Assembly: GCF_000259275.1 (NCBI RefSeq)
Contig: NC_017735.1
Coordinates: forward strand, 1,612,001 to 1,676,000
Direction: 5' to 3'
Source of the DNA: Helicobacter cetorum MIT 99-5656
Lineage (GTDB): Bacteria > Campylobacterota > Campylobacteria > Campylobacterales > Helicobacteraceae
Length of the DNA stretch: 64,000 nt
The notes below the pieces were generated by a model, which was given only the letters and a program-made list of their open reading frames with translations, did not search any database and had not been told where the DNA came from. The position numbers were made by a program, and so were the translations under genes. Shown here piece by piece: positions 34,571 through 42,971 of this stretch (within the stretch, counting starts at the first letter, position 1; each line of letters opens with the position of its first letter).

Positions 34571-37293
34571 CAAGCAAGGGCGAAAAAGGCCAGTATTTTA
34601 CCCCAAGATATGTGATAGATATGTGCGTAAAAATGCTTAATCCTAACGAACAAGAGAGCATGATAGACACCGCAAGCGGCAGCTGTGGCTTTCCTATACA
34701 CACCATTTTTTTCGTATGGAAAAAGATTTTAGAAGCTAAGGGCATAGAACAAAGCCACCTTTTTACCGCTGAGAAAAAGCCCATAGAATGCGAAGATTTT
34801 GTTAAAGAAAAAGTTTTTGCCATAGATTTTGATGAAAAAGCAGTAAGAGTGAGTAGGGCGTTAAACTTAATCGCAGGCGATGGGCAAACCAATGTCTTGC
34901 ATTTAAACACGCTTGATTATGAACGCTGGAGTGAAAATTACCACAACCCCACTTGGATAGATGCCTATAATGATGGCTGGAAAAATATCCGCAAATTTTT
35001 AAAAAATCAAAAAAGCGAAATCATCAAAGATAAAAGCGTTTATGATTGTAGGGATTTTAGCTTTGATATTTTAATGGCTAACCCTCCCTTTGCAGGCGAT
35101 ATTAAAGAAAGCCGCATTTTAGCCAAATACGAACTCTCTTTAAAAAGCAACAATAAAGGCAAAGTAACAAACGCCTCTAAAATGGGGCGAGATATTTTAT
35201 TTATTGAAAGGAATTTGAGCTTTTTAAAAGCAGGGGGTAGAATGGCTATTGTCTTACCCCAAGGGCGTTTCAATAATAGCAGTGATAGAGCTTTGCGAGA
35301 TTTTATTTCTAAACACGCCAGAATTTTAGCTGTCATAGGCTTACACCAAAATGTCTTCAAACCCCATACCGGCACTAAAACTTCCGTGCTTTTCTTGCAA
35401 AAATGGCATGAGACTCTTTGCCCTTATAAAGAAGATTACAACATTTTCTTTGCCACCATGCAAGAGCCTAGCAAGGACAATTCTGGCGATAAGATTTATG
35501 AAACCTTTCCTTGTGTGCATTATTTCAAAGATAATAAAACGCATAAATACCATTTAAACGACTTTTTAAAAGAGTTTCAAAGCGTAGAAAACGCCCCATG
35601 TTTTTATCAAAAAAGCAAAAATGAAGAAACCACCTGTATAAGCATAGAAGAATACAACGCCCTAAGCACAGAGGATAAAAAGCCCTACCTTAAAAAACAA
35701 GCCATTTTTAACCCGGTTGAACCCTTGCTTGATACGCATGGGCATTTAATCGTTAAGCACGATTTGTTTAACCATGACGGCTTAACAAAAGATGGCATAG
35801 CCGAGGCGTTTCTAGCTTTTGCTAAGAATGAGGGGCTATCCTTTGCCCCAAAGCAACAACCCCTAAAAAGTCTTAACGATTTTTTAGGGGGTAATTTAGA
35901 GATAAGCGTTTTAAATCTGTCCGCCGTCTTAAAAGATAATAATAGTTTTAGGTTTGATAGTGAGTATTTTAAAAGGGAGTATTTAGAGAATTTAAAAAAA
36001 TTACTCTCAACCCCACACACAATCTTAAATCATCACATTTCACATATGAGCGGTGGGGCAACGCCACTAGGGGCAAATTATCATAAGCAAGGTATCCCTT
36101 TTTTAAGGGTGCAAAATATTATGGAAAATTATTTTAGCCTTACAGATATAGTCTATATTGACACAGAACAAGAAAATGAGCTTAAAAGAAGCCGTTTAAA
36201 ACATAAAGATGTGTTATTTACCATTACAGGAAGTTATGGCAAAAGTGCGGTTGTCCCCCTTGAATTAGAAAACGCCAACATTAACCAACATTCCGTAAAA
36301 ATCACCCTTAAAGAAAGCTTGAACCCTTATTTTTTAGCCACTTTTTTAAATTCTAAATTTGGTAAATTACAAACCGATAAAAATATCATAGGGGTTACAC
36401 GCCCAGCCCTTGATTATTCTGTGATTAAAAAATTTATTATCCCCACATTTTCAAGTCTTTTTGAAACCAAAATACAAGACCTAGTTAAACAAAGCGAAGT
36501 TTTTAACCAACAAAGCAAGAACGCCTATAAACTAGCCTTAGATTTGCTTTTAAAGGAGCTAGATTGTAAAGATTTCAAACCGAGTGAGAATAATATTTCT
36601 ATCAAATCCTTTAAGGAGAGTTTTCGTTCCTCAGGGCGTTTAGATGCCGAGTATTATTTAGAAAAATACGAGCAATACGAAAAATTAGTTTATTCTTATT
36701 GTAATGGAGCAAAAATTCTTAGTGAGATTTGTGATTATAAAGACCCCACAGACACCCCTAAAAAAGGCGTATCTTATAAATATATTGAACTATCTAACAT
36801 CGGTAATTGTGGGGACATCTTAGGGCATACCCTAGATTTGGGCGAAAATCTACCTTCAAGGGCTAAAATCCAAGTTGACACAAATGAAGTTATCGTTAGC
36901 TCTATTGAAGGTAGTTTATCATCGTGTGCTTTGATTACGCCTAGTTACAATAAAGCTTTTTGTTCTAATGGTTTTCATGTGATTAAATCAAGCGTGATTA
37001 ATTCTGAAACTTTGCTTGTGCTTTTCAAATCAGTTTTATTTCAAAACCTTTTAAGGCAAAATTGCTCTGGGACAATTTTAACAGCTATCAGTAAAGAAAA
37101 TTTTAAAAACTTACCCATACCCTTAATTGATAAAAACACCCAACAACAAATCGCTACGCATGTTGCAAAAAGCTTCACCTTAAAAGAAAAGGCTCAAAAT
37201 TCCCTAGATTTAGCCAAGCGTAGCGTAGAGATCGCCATAGAAAGGAGCGAACAACACGCCCTAGAGTTCTTAAGAAAAAGCCTTGAAGATTAA
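34571..37293 (+). pseudogene. Methylase and specificity half of the split restriction-modification gene
   Basis: In frame from the IS junction the sequence reads TSKGEKGQYFTPRYVIDMC, the HsdM-type entry; the first internal ATG is at 34612, allowing an 893-aa product. DTASGSCGF is methylase motif I (SAM) and LMANPPFAGD is the catalytic NPPF motif for N6-adenine. After about residue 430 come two tandem target-recognition domains of HsdS type (ISHMSGGATPLGANYHKQG; CNGAKILSEICDYKDPTD), each followed by a helical connector. The half has no visible damage, so a lone methylase could be made from an internal start. The stop codon lies where the 65-bp repeats begin. Confidence 0.85.
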
Positions 37294-37955
37294 AAAACTT
37301 GTTTTTGTTTGTGATTTTAAAAAAGCGTTTTTTTTTATTTTTTCTTTTATTCTTTTAAAAAACTTGTTTTTGTTTGTGATTTTAAAAAAGCGTTTTTTTT
37401 TATTTTTTCTTTTATTCTTTTAAAAAACTTGTTTTTGTTTGTGATTTTAAAAAAGCGTTTTTTTTTATTTTTTCTTTTATTCTTTTAAAAAACTTGTTTT
37501 TGTTTGTGATTTTAAAAAAGCGTTTTTTTTATTTTTTCTTTTATTCTTTTAAAAAACTTGTTTTTGTTTGTGATTTTAAAAAAGCGTTTTTTTTATTTTT
37601 TCTTTTATTCTTTTAAAAAACTTGTTTTTGTTTGTGATTTTAAAAAAGCGTTTTTTTTTATTTTTTCTTTTATTCTTTTAAAAAACTTGTTTTTGTTTGT
37701 GATTTTAAAAAAGCGTTTTTTTTATTTTTTCTTTTATTCTTTTAAAAAACTTGTTTTTGTTTTGTGATTTTAAAAAAGCGTTTTTTTTATTTTTTCTTTT
37801 ATTCTTTTAAAAAACTTGTTTTTGTTTTGTGATTTTAAAAAAGCGTTTTTTTTATTTTTTCTTTTATTCTTTTAAAAAACTTGTTTTTGTTTGTGATTTT
37901 AAAAAAGCGTTTTTTTTTATTTTTTCTTTTATTCTTTTAAAAAACTTGTTTTTTT
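37292..37955. repeat. Tandem array of ten 64-65-bp AT-rich repeats plus a partial
   Basis: Units start (AAAAAACTTG) at 37292, 37357, 37422, 37487, 37551, 37615, 37680, 37744, 37809 and 37874, with a truncated eleventh at 37939. Differences are only in homopolymers (T8 or T9 after GCG; TTTG or TTTTG before GATTTT). Each unit carries AAAAAAGCGTTTTTTT, a self-pairing A/T hairpin with a GCG loop. It begins in the stop codon of the methylase gene. A frame across it (37558-37767) only reflects the repeat. The 152 bases between the array and IS copy 2 start with A9-G6 and hold no gene. Confidence 0.95.
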
Positions 37956-38163
37956 AAAAAAAAAGGGGGGCTTTTTAAAGGCTCTCGCCTTATTCGCTAT
38001 TTTTAAAAGTGCATTTAGCGCTTTTAAAAACGCTCATTGAAGCGCTTCCCTAGCGTCTCTTTAAAATTCCCTCCTTGCCCCTCTTTAAAAATGAGTTTTA
38101 CAACAAAGTGAAACACCCCTCGCTAAAGCGAGGAGCTTCCTAACTAAAGCACCCTACTGAATG

Positions 38164-39486
38164 CTAATACGAAAGGCTTTGCTCTTTAAAGTCTGCAAGG
38201 CTATTTCCTAACCCAAGAAGACTTAACCCTTTGCTTAAAATATTACTTGCGGCGTTTATATCTCTATGCTCTATATATCCGCAATTTTGACACAGATATT
38301 CTCTATGATTTAATTTAAGCTCGTGGTTGATTTGCCCACAACTATGACAAGTTTTACTCGTATATTGTGGGGGAGCTTTCACTAACAATTTGCCATTATG
38401 CTGTTGTTTGTAGTCTAAAAAAGAGATGATTTGATAGAATGAAGTATTTAGTATAGACTTATTAAGCCCACTCTTTTGTTTAACATTTTTGAGTTTGGCT
38501 CTTTTGGTCATGTTCTTAATTTGTAAGTCTTCAACTACTATCAATTCAAATTGCTTTGAAAGTTCGCTTGTGATTTTATGGTATCTGTCTAGTTTTTGAT
38601 AGCTTGATTTATCAAAGGCTTTGTTTAATTTTTTTTGAGTTTTGTAAAAATTACCTCCTAGTTTGATTTTATTTTGTTTAGATTTTAAAACCCTACGGCT
38701 TTGTTTTCTTTGTAGTCTTTTAAATTCTTTAGAGTATTTTTTAAAAGAATGTAGTTTAGAATAAGTAGGAATAAGTCGTTTTAGATTGATATTTTCATCT
38801 ACTTTTAAACCTAGTTCTTTCATGTCTTTTTGGTATTGTTCTAGGTCGGTTAGTTTTTCATATTCTTTTAAATCAACGCTTAAAGCTATATCATAGATAT
38901 TTAAGTCCACACCGACACAATTTCTAGGCTCTTTAATAGTGTTAAGCTCTTTTTCGTATTCTATGCTAAAACTAACAAAATATTTTTGATGAGAGCAAGA
39001 GACTACGATTTGTTTAATCTTAGCATTAAGGGGTAAGTCTCTATGCATACGCATTTTTAAGGGCATTTTCATTAAGTTAAACATCTTAAAGCGTTCGTTA
39101 AAGTCTTTGATAGAAAAGCCTTGATTATTCCAAGTAAAACTTTGTTTAGCAAATTTAGAGTTTTTAAATTTAGGAAAGCCCCTATTTTTGACTTTAAAGG
39201 CATCTCTTAAGGCTCTTTCTGCATTCATGCGTGATTGTTGAGCGACTACACTACTAAAACTTAAATTCCTAGCTTTTAAATGGTGCTTAATCGCACTATC
39301 TAATTCGCTTGATTTTTGCCATTTTCTTTGTTTAGTGGGTAAATCTTTGTTTTTTTCGTATTGCTCTTGTTGTAGATTTAAGCAAATGTTATAGGCTTGG
39401 TTATAGACAAAAAAAGAGTGTTGTAATTTGGTCTGTTGCTCTTTGGTAGGATACAAACGAAATTTAAAGCCCTTATTTACTTTCAT
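38164..39486 (-). CDS. tnpB: TnpB RNA-guided nuclease of IS copy 2
   Basis: The 440-residue product is identical to that of copy 1, with Asp194, Glu319, Asp409 and the CxxC...CxxC zinc ribbon all present. It reads toward the right end at 38108, so its guide would start in the DNA just left of 38108 (TTTGTTGTAAAAC on the minus strand). Intact and probably active. Confidence 0.93.
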   Translation of the reverse strand: MKVNKGFKFRLYPTKEQQTKLQHSFFVYNQAYNICLNLQQEQYEKNKDLPTKQRKWQKSSELDSAIKHHLKARNLSFSSVVAQQSRMNAERALRDAFKVKNRGFPKFKNSKFAKQSFTWNNQGFSIKDFNERFKMFNLMKMPLKMRMHRDLPLNAKIKQIVVSCSHQKYFVSFSIEYEKELNTIKEPRNCVGVDLNIYDIALSVDLKEYEKLTDLEQYQKDMKELGLKVDENINLKRLIPTYSKLHSFKKYSKEFKRLQRKQSRRVLKSKQNKIKLGGNFYKTQKKLNKAFDKSSYQKLDRYHKITSELSKQFELIVVEDLQIKNMTKRAKLKNVKQKSGLNKSILNTSFYQIISFLDYKQQHNGKLLVKAPPQYTSKTCHSCGQINHELKLNHREYLCQNCGYIEHRDINAASNILSKGLSLLGLGNSLADFKEQSLSY

Positions 39487-39522
39487 AGAAAGATTTTAGC
39501 ATAATTTAGTTAAACTTGGTCT

Positions 39523-39939
39523 ATGAAACAAATTGATAATATTAGACATGGCAGACATTGTGTTTTTTTAATGCATGTGCATTTAGTATTTGTAACTAAA
39601 TATAGGCGTAAAGCATTCAACAAAGAAGTTATAGACTTTTTAGGTTCTGTATTTGCTAAGGTATGCAAAGACTTTGAAAGCGAGTTAGTAGAATTTGATG
39701 GGGAAAGCGACCATGTGCATTTACTTATCAATTATCCACCAAAAGTTAGTGTTAGTAGGTTAGTTAATTCTTTAAAGGGTGTTAGTAGTCGTTTGGTTAG
39801 ACAACAAAATTTTAAAAATGTTAAAGCTACTTTGTGGGGCAATCATTTATGGTCGCCTAGTTATTTTGCTGGAAGCTGTGGGGGTGCTCCTTTAGAAATC
39901 ATTAAGCAATATATCCAAGAGCAAGAAACACCACATTAG
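39523..39939 (+). CDS. tnpA: TnpA Y1 transposase of IS copy 2
   Basis: 138 residues, identical to copy 1, with His64/His66 and Tyr130. Divergent from tnpB. Because this copy has CTTTAA at its left end, the expected target for the IS605 group, it is a good candidate for a mobile source copy. Confidence 0.95.
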   Translation: MKQIDNIRHGRHCVFLMHVHLVFVTKYRRKAFNKEVIDFLGSVFAKVCKDFESELVEFDGESDHVHLLINYPPKVSVSRLVNSLKGVSSRLVRQQNFKNVKATLWGNHLWSPSYFAGSCGGAPLEIIKQYIQEQETPH

Positions 39940-40183
39940 ATTTGCTAACCTTTTGTTTTTAGGTTAAATGACACTAAAAAATAGCCTAACGGCTATTGAC
40001 GCTTACATCTCCGCCCTAAAGGACGGAGTTTTTCGCTTTGTTGGGATAAAATTAAAGCTTAAAAAACAAACTTCTTAAAAAATAAAAGCCTTTTAATAAA
40101 ATGAAGTTTTAAAAAATAAACTTTTTAAACTAAAAAACAAAAGAATTAAATCAATAAACTTTAATAATTAAAAACTTATTTGT

Positions 40184-40214
40184 TCCAAAAAAGAACCCTA
40201 TCAGAAGATAGGGT
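40184..40214 (-). terminator. Rho-independent terminator of the degraded aapA locus
   Basis: On the minus strand, ACCCTATC TTCT GATAGGGT forms a perfect 8-bp stem with a 4-base loop and is followed by TCTTTTTT. It lies 15 bases beyond the stop position of the dead aapA frame, so it would end that transcript. Confidence 0.75.
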
Positions 40215-40228
40215 AACCCTTTGAAAAG

Positions 40229-40322
40229 TTAGCGTTTAATTTTCAAACTAAACTTTCAACCTAAAAAACTATATTTTTAGGTATGCTTCTTTCCAAGAGT
40301 TTTTGCTATTAGATTTTTTCAT
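40229..40322 (-). pseudogene. aapA: Degraded aapA type I toxin gene
   Basis: From ATG at 40322 the minus strand reads MKKSNSKNSWKEAYLKI, then TAG. Skipping one base after that point continues SFLG, TGA, KFSLKIKR, TAA. The composite of 30 positions aligns one to one with AapA peptides (KNSWK..YLKISFLG.K....KR; AapA1 of H. pylori also has 30). Thus one inserted base plus one stop (where AapA1 has Cys) have killed the toxin. The 94-base length is exactly 31 codons plus one. A TATGCT box on the plus strand (40283-40288), at the place where the two intact loci have their antisense -10, suggests that the antitoxin promoter is partly kept. Confidence 0.75.
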
Positions 40323-40422
40323 GCTAAAACAAAGAGTTAAACAAGAACTAAAACCAAAAACTAAAAGCAACAATAACAGAGTTAAACAAAGTGAAAGCTA
40401 AAAAGAGCCTTAGAATAAATTG

Positions 40423-40439
40423 CCCCTTTTTAAAAGGGG
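40423..40439 (-). terminator. Possible terminator after the Hop protein gene
   Basis: CCCCTTTT and AAAAGGGG form a perfect 8-bp stem around one base, 10 bases after the Hop stop. The following minus-strand sequence (CAATTTATT) is only moderately T-rich, so termination is likely but not certain. Confidence 0.5.
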
Positions 40440-40448
40440 TTAAGAGAT

Positions 40449-42353
40449 TTAATATGCAAACACATAGTTCAAATAGACGCTATAGAGCCTTCTGTATTCT
40501 AGTTTAGCTCCTAAGAAAGAATAGTAGCTGGTATTGATAGTAGGAATCTTAATGCCTAGTTCAATACCATGTTGGATAGCATGTTCATTCTTTTTAGAAT
40601 TATCTGCTAAATTCATTCTTAATCCAAAGTTAAATAAGAATTGGAAATTAGATGCACTCACACTCGCTTTATAAGGCGTGTTAGATGCGTTAAACTCAGG
40701 CGTGTTTAAAAGAACAGCCTTATCGCTATTAAGCCATGAAGTTCCTGCTAAAGCAATTCCAGCAAAGCCCCCAAAAGAGAGTCTATTTTTTTTCATTTCT
40801 TTATCATTGATAAAGTTATACAAGAAGTCTGAACCCACCCCATAAGTTAAGACATTAGAAGCAGAGTTAAAGAAATCTGATTTAATATAGGTGTGGTTAT
40901 AATCAAAGAAACCATAATACCTAGCTCCCATTCTCTTTGTTGCTCCAAAGAATTGTTTATAACCTAGTTGGACACCTATACCATTCATCACACCGCTATT
41001 ACCTTGAGATTTGATAACGCCTATATTTCTAAAGGGGTTAGCACTCATTGCCGCTAGAGCGTTAGTTAGGTTGGATTGCTGTATGGGGTTAATATGATAA
41101 TCCACTCTATCAATGGTTGGGGCATTGGGGTTATTTGTAGAATAGACAATGTTTTGTAAAGCGAGCTTGCTATTAGGATTTAAATCCAGTCTAGCCCCTA
41201 AAGATTGTGTGCTAGCGAAAGTGTTTTTTAGGGCTGTTTTGTTATTAGCCAGATTGATGACATCATTAGCGAGCTGTAAATTAGAGTTAGGCTGATTGCC
41301 ATAGTAGTTGATACTTGCTTGTGTAGCCGTAGCAGATTCGGCAGGGTTGGCACAGATACTGAATTTTTCTGACCCTGTAATATCTTGTTTGGTATTTAGA
41401 ATTTTGGTGCAATCTTTAAAAGCATCTTGAGCCCCTTGTGGCATAGCCTTATAATCATCTACAATAGATTGAGCAAGACTTAAGACTTGTTGTTGCTCTT
41501 TAGCGGCTTGTTGGAATTTTTGGTTAAATTCGCTTGTGTTAGCCCCTTCTCCGCTTTGCTTTTGCTGTAAATTGTTTTGTGTGGTGTTAAGGTTATAAGT
41601 AGCATTGATTAGGCTTTGAGCGTTTTTAAGGGCGGCTTGAGTTTTTAAAAGCACAGGATTTTGTTTGATTAAGGTATTTTGAGTTTGTCCTGTATATCTT
41701 TTTCCATCGCCTACAACATAAATATCCATAGAAGCGAATTTATCCATCATCTGTTTAGCGAGCGTTAGCAAGCCTTGTGGGGTGGTTGTGAGAGTAGAAT
41801 GATTAGCATTCTTTACCTCCCTTACTTCTGCTAGGGTCTCACCTTTTATGTCTTGGTTTGCTGGTCTATTATCTGTATTTAAAGTAGTGATTTTATTAAA
41901 CCCTTCTATGATTTGTTTGGCAAGTTGATTGATTTCTTGACCTGTTTGTTTATATGTGGATTGCATTTTCCAACCCAAATTACCATTCCCTAAAAAGATT
42001 GTCCATGCCATGATAGCCATTCTAAGAGCTAAGTTTACGCCTTGATAGGCTGGGGAATAAGTCGTTCCTGTAAAATTATTGTTTGAAAAAGCTTGCAAAG
42101 AAGTGATGGCGCTTTGAATCTTATTTTGGTCGCTTCCATCAGCTACGGCACGATTAAGTTCTTGCAATTGGAACAAATTGTTTTGTAAATCCTTATAGCT
42201 ATCATTGAGTTTTTGTAATTCGCCAGTGTTTTTAGCAATCTGAGTGGCTTGACCGATTTGATAGCCTACGCTCACAAAAAAGCCGTTATCCTCAGCGTTA
42301 GCTAATGATAAACATGAAATGAGAGAGAGAGAGAGTAAAAAGGTCTTTTTCAT
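40449..42353 (-). CDS. Hop-family outer membrane protein with phase-variable signal sequence, 634 aa
   Basis: Signal peptide MKKTFLLSLSLISCLSLANA, then the conserved Hop start EDNGFFVSVGYQIGQA. A helical, Gln/Asn-rich middle (adhesin-type) extends to about residue 450. A C-terminal beta-barrel begins near GVQLGYKQFFG and ends in RRLYSVYLNYVFAY with the terminal aromatic residue required for outer-membrane insertion. Seven CT repeats in the signal sequence and a T14 tract upstream predict switching by slipped-strand mispairing; in this sequence the gene is in frame (ON). Which adhesin it corresponds to (BabA/SabA/HopZ-like) cannot be told by eye. Confidence 0.9.
   Translation of the reverse strand: MKKTFLLSLSLISCLSLANAEDNGFFVSVGYQIGQATQIAKNTGELQKLNDSYKDLQNNLFQLQELNRAVADGSDQNKIQSAITSLQAFSNNNFTGTTYSPAYQGVNLALRMAIMAWTIFLGNGNLGWKMQSTYKQTGQEINQLAKQIIEGFNKITTLNTDNRPANQDIKGETLAEVREVKNANHSTLTTTPQGLLTLAKQMMDKFASMDIYVVGDGKRYTGQTQNTLIKQNPVLLKTQAALKNAQSLINATYNLNTTQNNLQQKQSGEGANTSEFNQKFQQAAKEQQQVLSLAQSIVDDYKAMPQGAQDAFKDCTKILNTKQDITGSEKFSICANPAESATATQASINYYGNQPNSNLQLANDVINLANNKTALKNTFASTQSLGARLDLNPNSKLALQNIVYSTNNPNAPTIDRVDYHINPIQQSNLTNALAAMSANPFRNIGVIKSQGNSGVMNGIGVQLGYKQFFGATKRMGARYYGFFDYNHTYIKSDFFNSASNVLTYGVGSDFLYNFINDKEMKKNRLSFGGFAGIALAGTSWLNSDKAVLLNTPEFNASNTPYKASVSASNFQFLFNFGLRMNLADNSKKNEHAIQHGIELGIKIPTINTSYYSFLGAKLEYRRLYSVYLNYVFAY
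42321..42335 (-). repeat. CT dinucleotide repeat in the Hop signal sequence
   Basis: On the minus strand CTCTCTCTCTCTCTC (seven CT units plus C) encodes the LSLSL part of the signal peptide. Gain or loss of one unit shifts the frame. The current length keeps the frame open. Confidence 0.9.
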
Positions 42354-42392
42354 TATCTTATCCTTGCTTAATAAAAATCTAAATTTGGTAGT

Positions 42393-42398
42393 ATTTTA
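42393..42398 (-). promoter_or_regulatory. Likely -10 box of the Hop gene
   Basis: TAAAAT on the minus strand in GCTAAAATAC, 40 bases before the ATG. It lies about 40 bases downstream of the T14 tract, placing that tract near -53 to -66. Confidence 0.45.
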
Positions 42399-42438
42399 GC
42401 TTAAAAAAGATGATTGCGGTTTGTTGTGGGGAATTTTG

Positions 42439-42452
42439 TTTTTTTTTTTTTT
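42439..42452. repeat. T14 homopolymer upstream of the Hop promoter
   Basis: A run of 14 T on the plus strand (poly-A on the coding strand). In H. pylori sabA and other Hop genes such upstream homopolymers vary in length and tune transcription (established). The tract here has the matching position. Confidence 0.8.
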
Positions 42453-42595
42453 GTAAATTTTGGGGCAAAATGGGGTCAAAGATAAATAAATATTTAATAA
42501 TTATTATAGCTTTTAGAGATACTTTATGATATTTATTTGGATTTGTCCTGTTAATTTGATGAAGTAGATTTTAAAAGGTTTAAGGGGTTTTGTTG

Positions 42596-42601
42596 TAGAA
42601 T
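42596..42601 (+). promoter_or_regulatory. -10 box of aapA locus A
   Basis: TAGAAT in TTGTAGAATATC, identical in locus B at 46158-46163. Transcription would start near 42608, just before the 8-bp stem GCCCCATA / TATGGGGC (42610-42632) that caps the 5' end. Confidence 0.65.
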
Positions 42602-42607
42602 ATCTTT

Positions 42608-42683
42608 ACGCCCCATAGTTGAGATATGGGGCAAATTCCGCATAAGGAGCCGTCATGTCTAAACCACATGATAAACGCTCTTG
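42608..42683 (-). ncRNA. isoA: IsoA antisense RNA antitoxin, locus A
   Basis: Predicted from a TATAAT box on the minus strand at 42690-42695 inside the toxin frame, with a start near 42683. The RNA would run about 76 bases, covering the first toxin codons, the ribosome site and the 5' leader, and end in the same GCCCCATA hairpin. IsoA RNAs of H. pylori are about 80 bases and base-pair with aapA mRNA to block translation. Boundaries are inferred by analogy. Confidence 0.65.
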
Positions 42684-42747
42684 GAAGAAATTATACCTTG
42701 AAATTTCTTTTTCTTGGTTTAAAATGGTGTTTTCTATCAAACGCTAA
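42655..42747 (+). CDS. aapA: AapA-type toxic membrane peptide, locus A, 30 aa
   Basis: ATG at 42655 with AAGGAG 5 bases before it. The peptide begins MSKPHDKRSWKKLYLEIS and ends MVFSIKR; charge, length (30) and the SWK..YL.IS core match AapA peptides, which form an inner-membrane helix and depolarise the cell. The mRNA (about 42608-42830) starts with a GCCCCATA stem and ends in a hairpin near 42798-42821; a CCTTT at 42793-42797 can mask AAGGAG in the full-length form, as established for aapA1. Confidence 0.85.
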   Translation: MSKPHDKRSWKKLYLEISFSWFKMVFSIKR

Positions 42748-42792
42748 TCTTTCTTAAGAGTGTTCCCTGAGCTCAAAAAAGCTTAGGGGTTT

Positions 42793-42830
42793 CCTTTAAA
42801 AGTGGGTTTGCTCAAACTTTTGGGGCGTTT
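42793..42830 (+). terminator. 3' regulatory end and terminator hairpin of aapA locus A
   Basis: CCTTT (anti-ribosome-site) is followed by AAAAGTGGGTTTG CT CAAACTTTT, a stem-loop, and then TGGGGCGTTT. The block is nearly identical in locus B (46353-46390), showing strong constraint on the RNA end. Confidence 0.6.
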
Positions 42831-42971
42831 AACTGACTTGTTTTAAAAAATCTATAGTTTATTTAAGAAATTTAATGTTTTTTATTTGGGTGGTTTTACT
42901 ATGAAATCTGCCTTTAAGGGTTAATCTCATAGAACAAAAGGCACTTGTTTCTTAAAAACCTTATAAGATTT

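Larger units (their letters stand above)
38108..40051 (-). mobile_element. IS200/IS605-family element, copy 2 (1944 bp)
   Basis: Same length, gene order and, as far as can be read, same sequence as copy 1, in the same orientation and 5481 bases away. Left end at 40051 with CTTTAA as flank, right end at 38108 (GTTTCAC followed by TTTGTTG on the minus strand). It lies in non-coding DNA between the repeat array and the dead aapA locus. As a direct repeat with copy 1 it could delete the methylase half by recombination. Confidence 0.93.

Noticed and set aside
37558..37767. A 69-residue Phe/Lys-rich open frame inside the repeat array
   Set aside because: It only mirrors the 64-65-bp repeat, lacks a ribosome site and would shift frame with every homopolymer change.
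37292..37955. CRISPR array
   Set aside because: The 64-65-bp units are head-to-tail identical with no unique spacers and there are no cas genes nearby; it is a plain tandem repeat.
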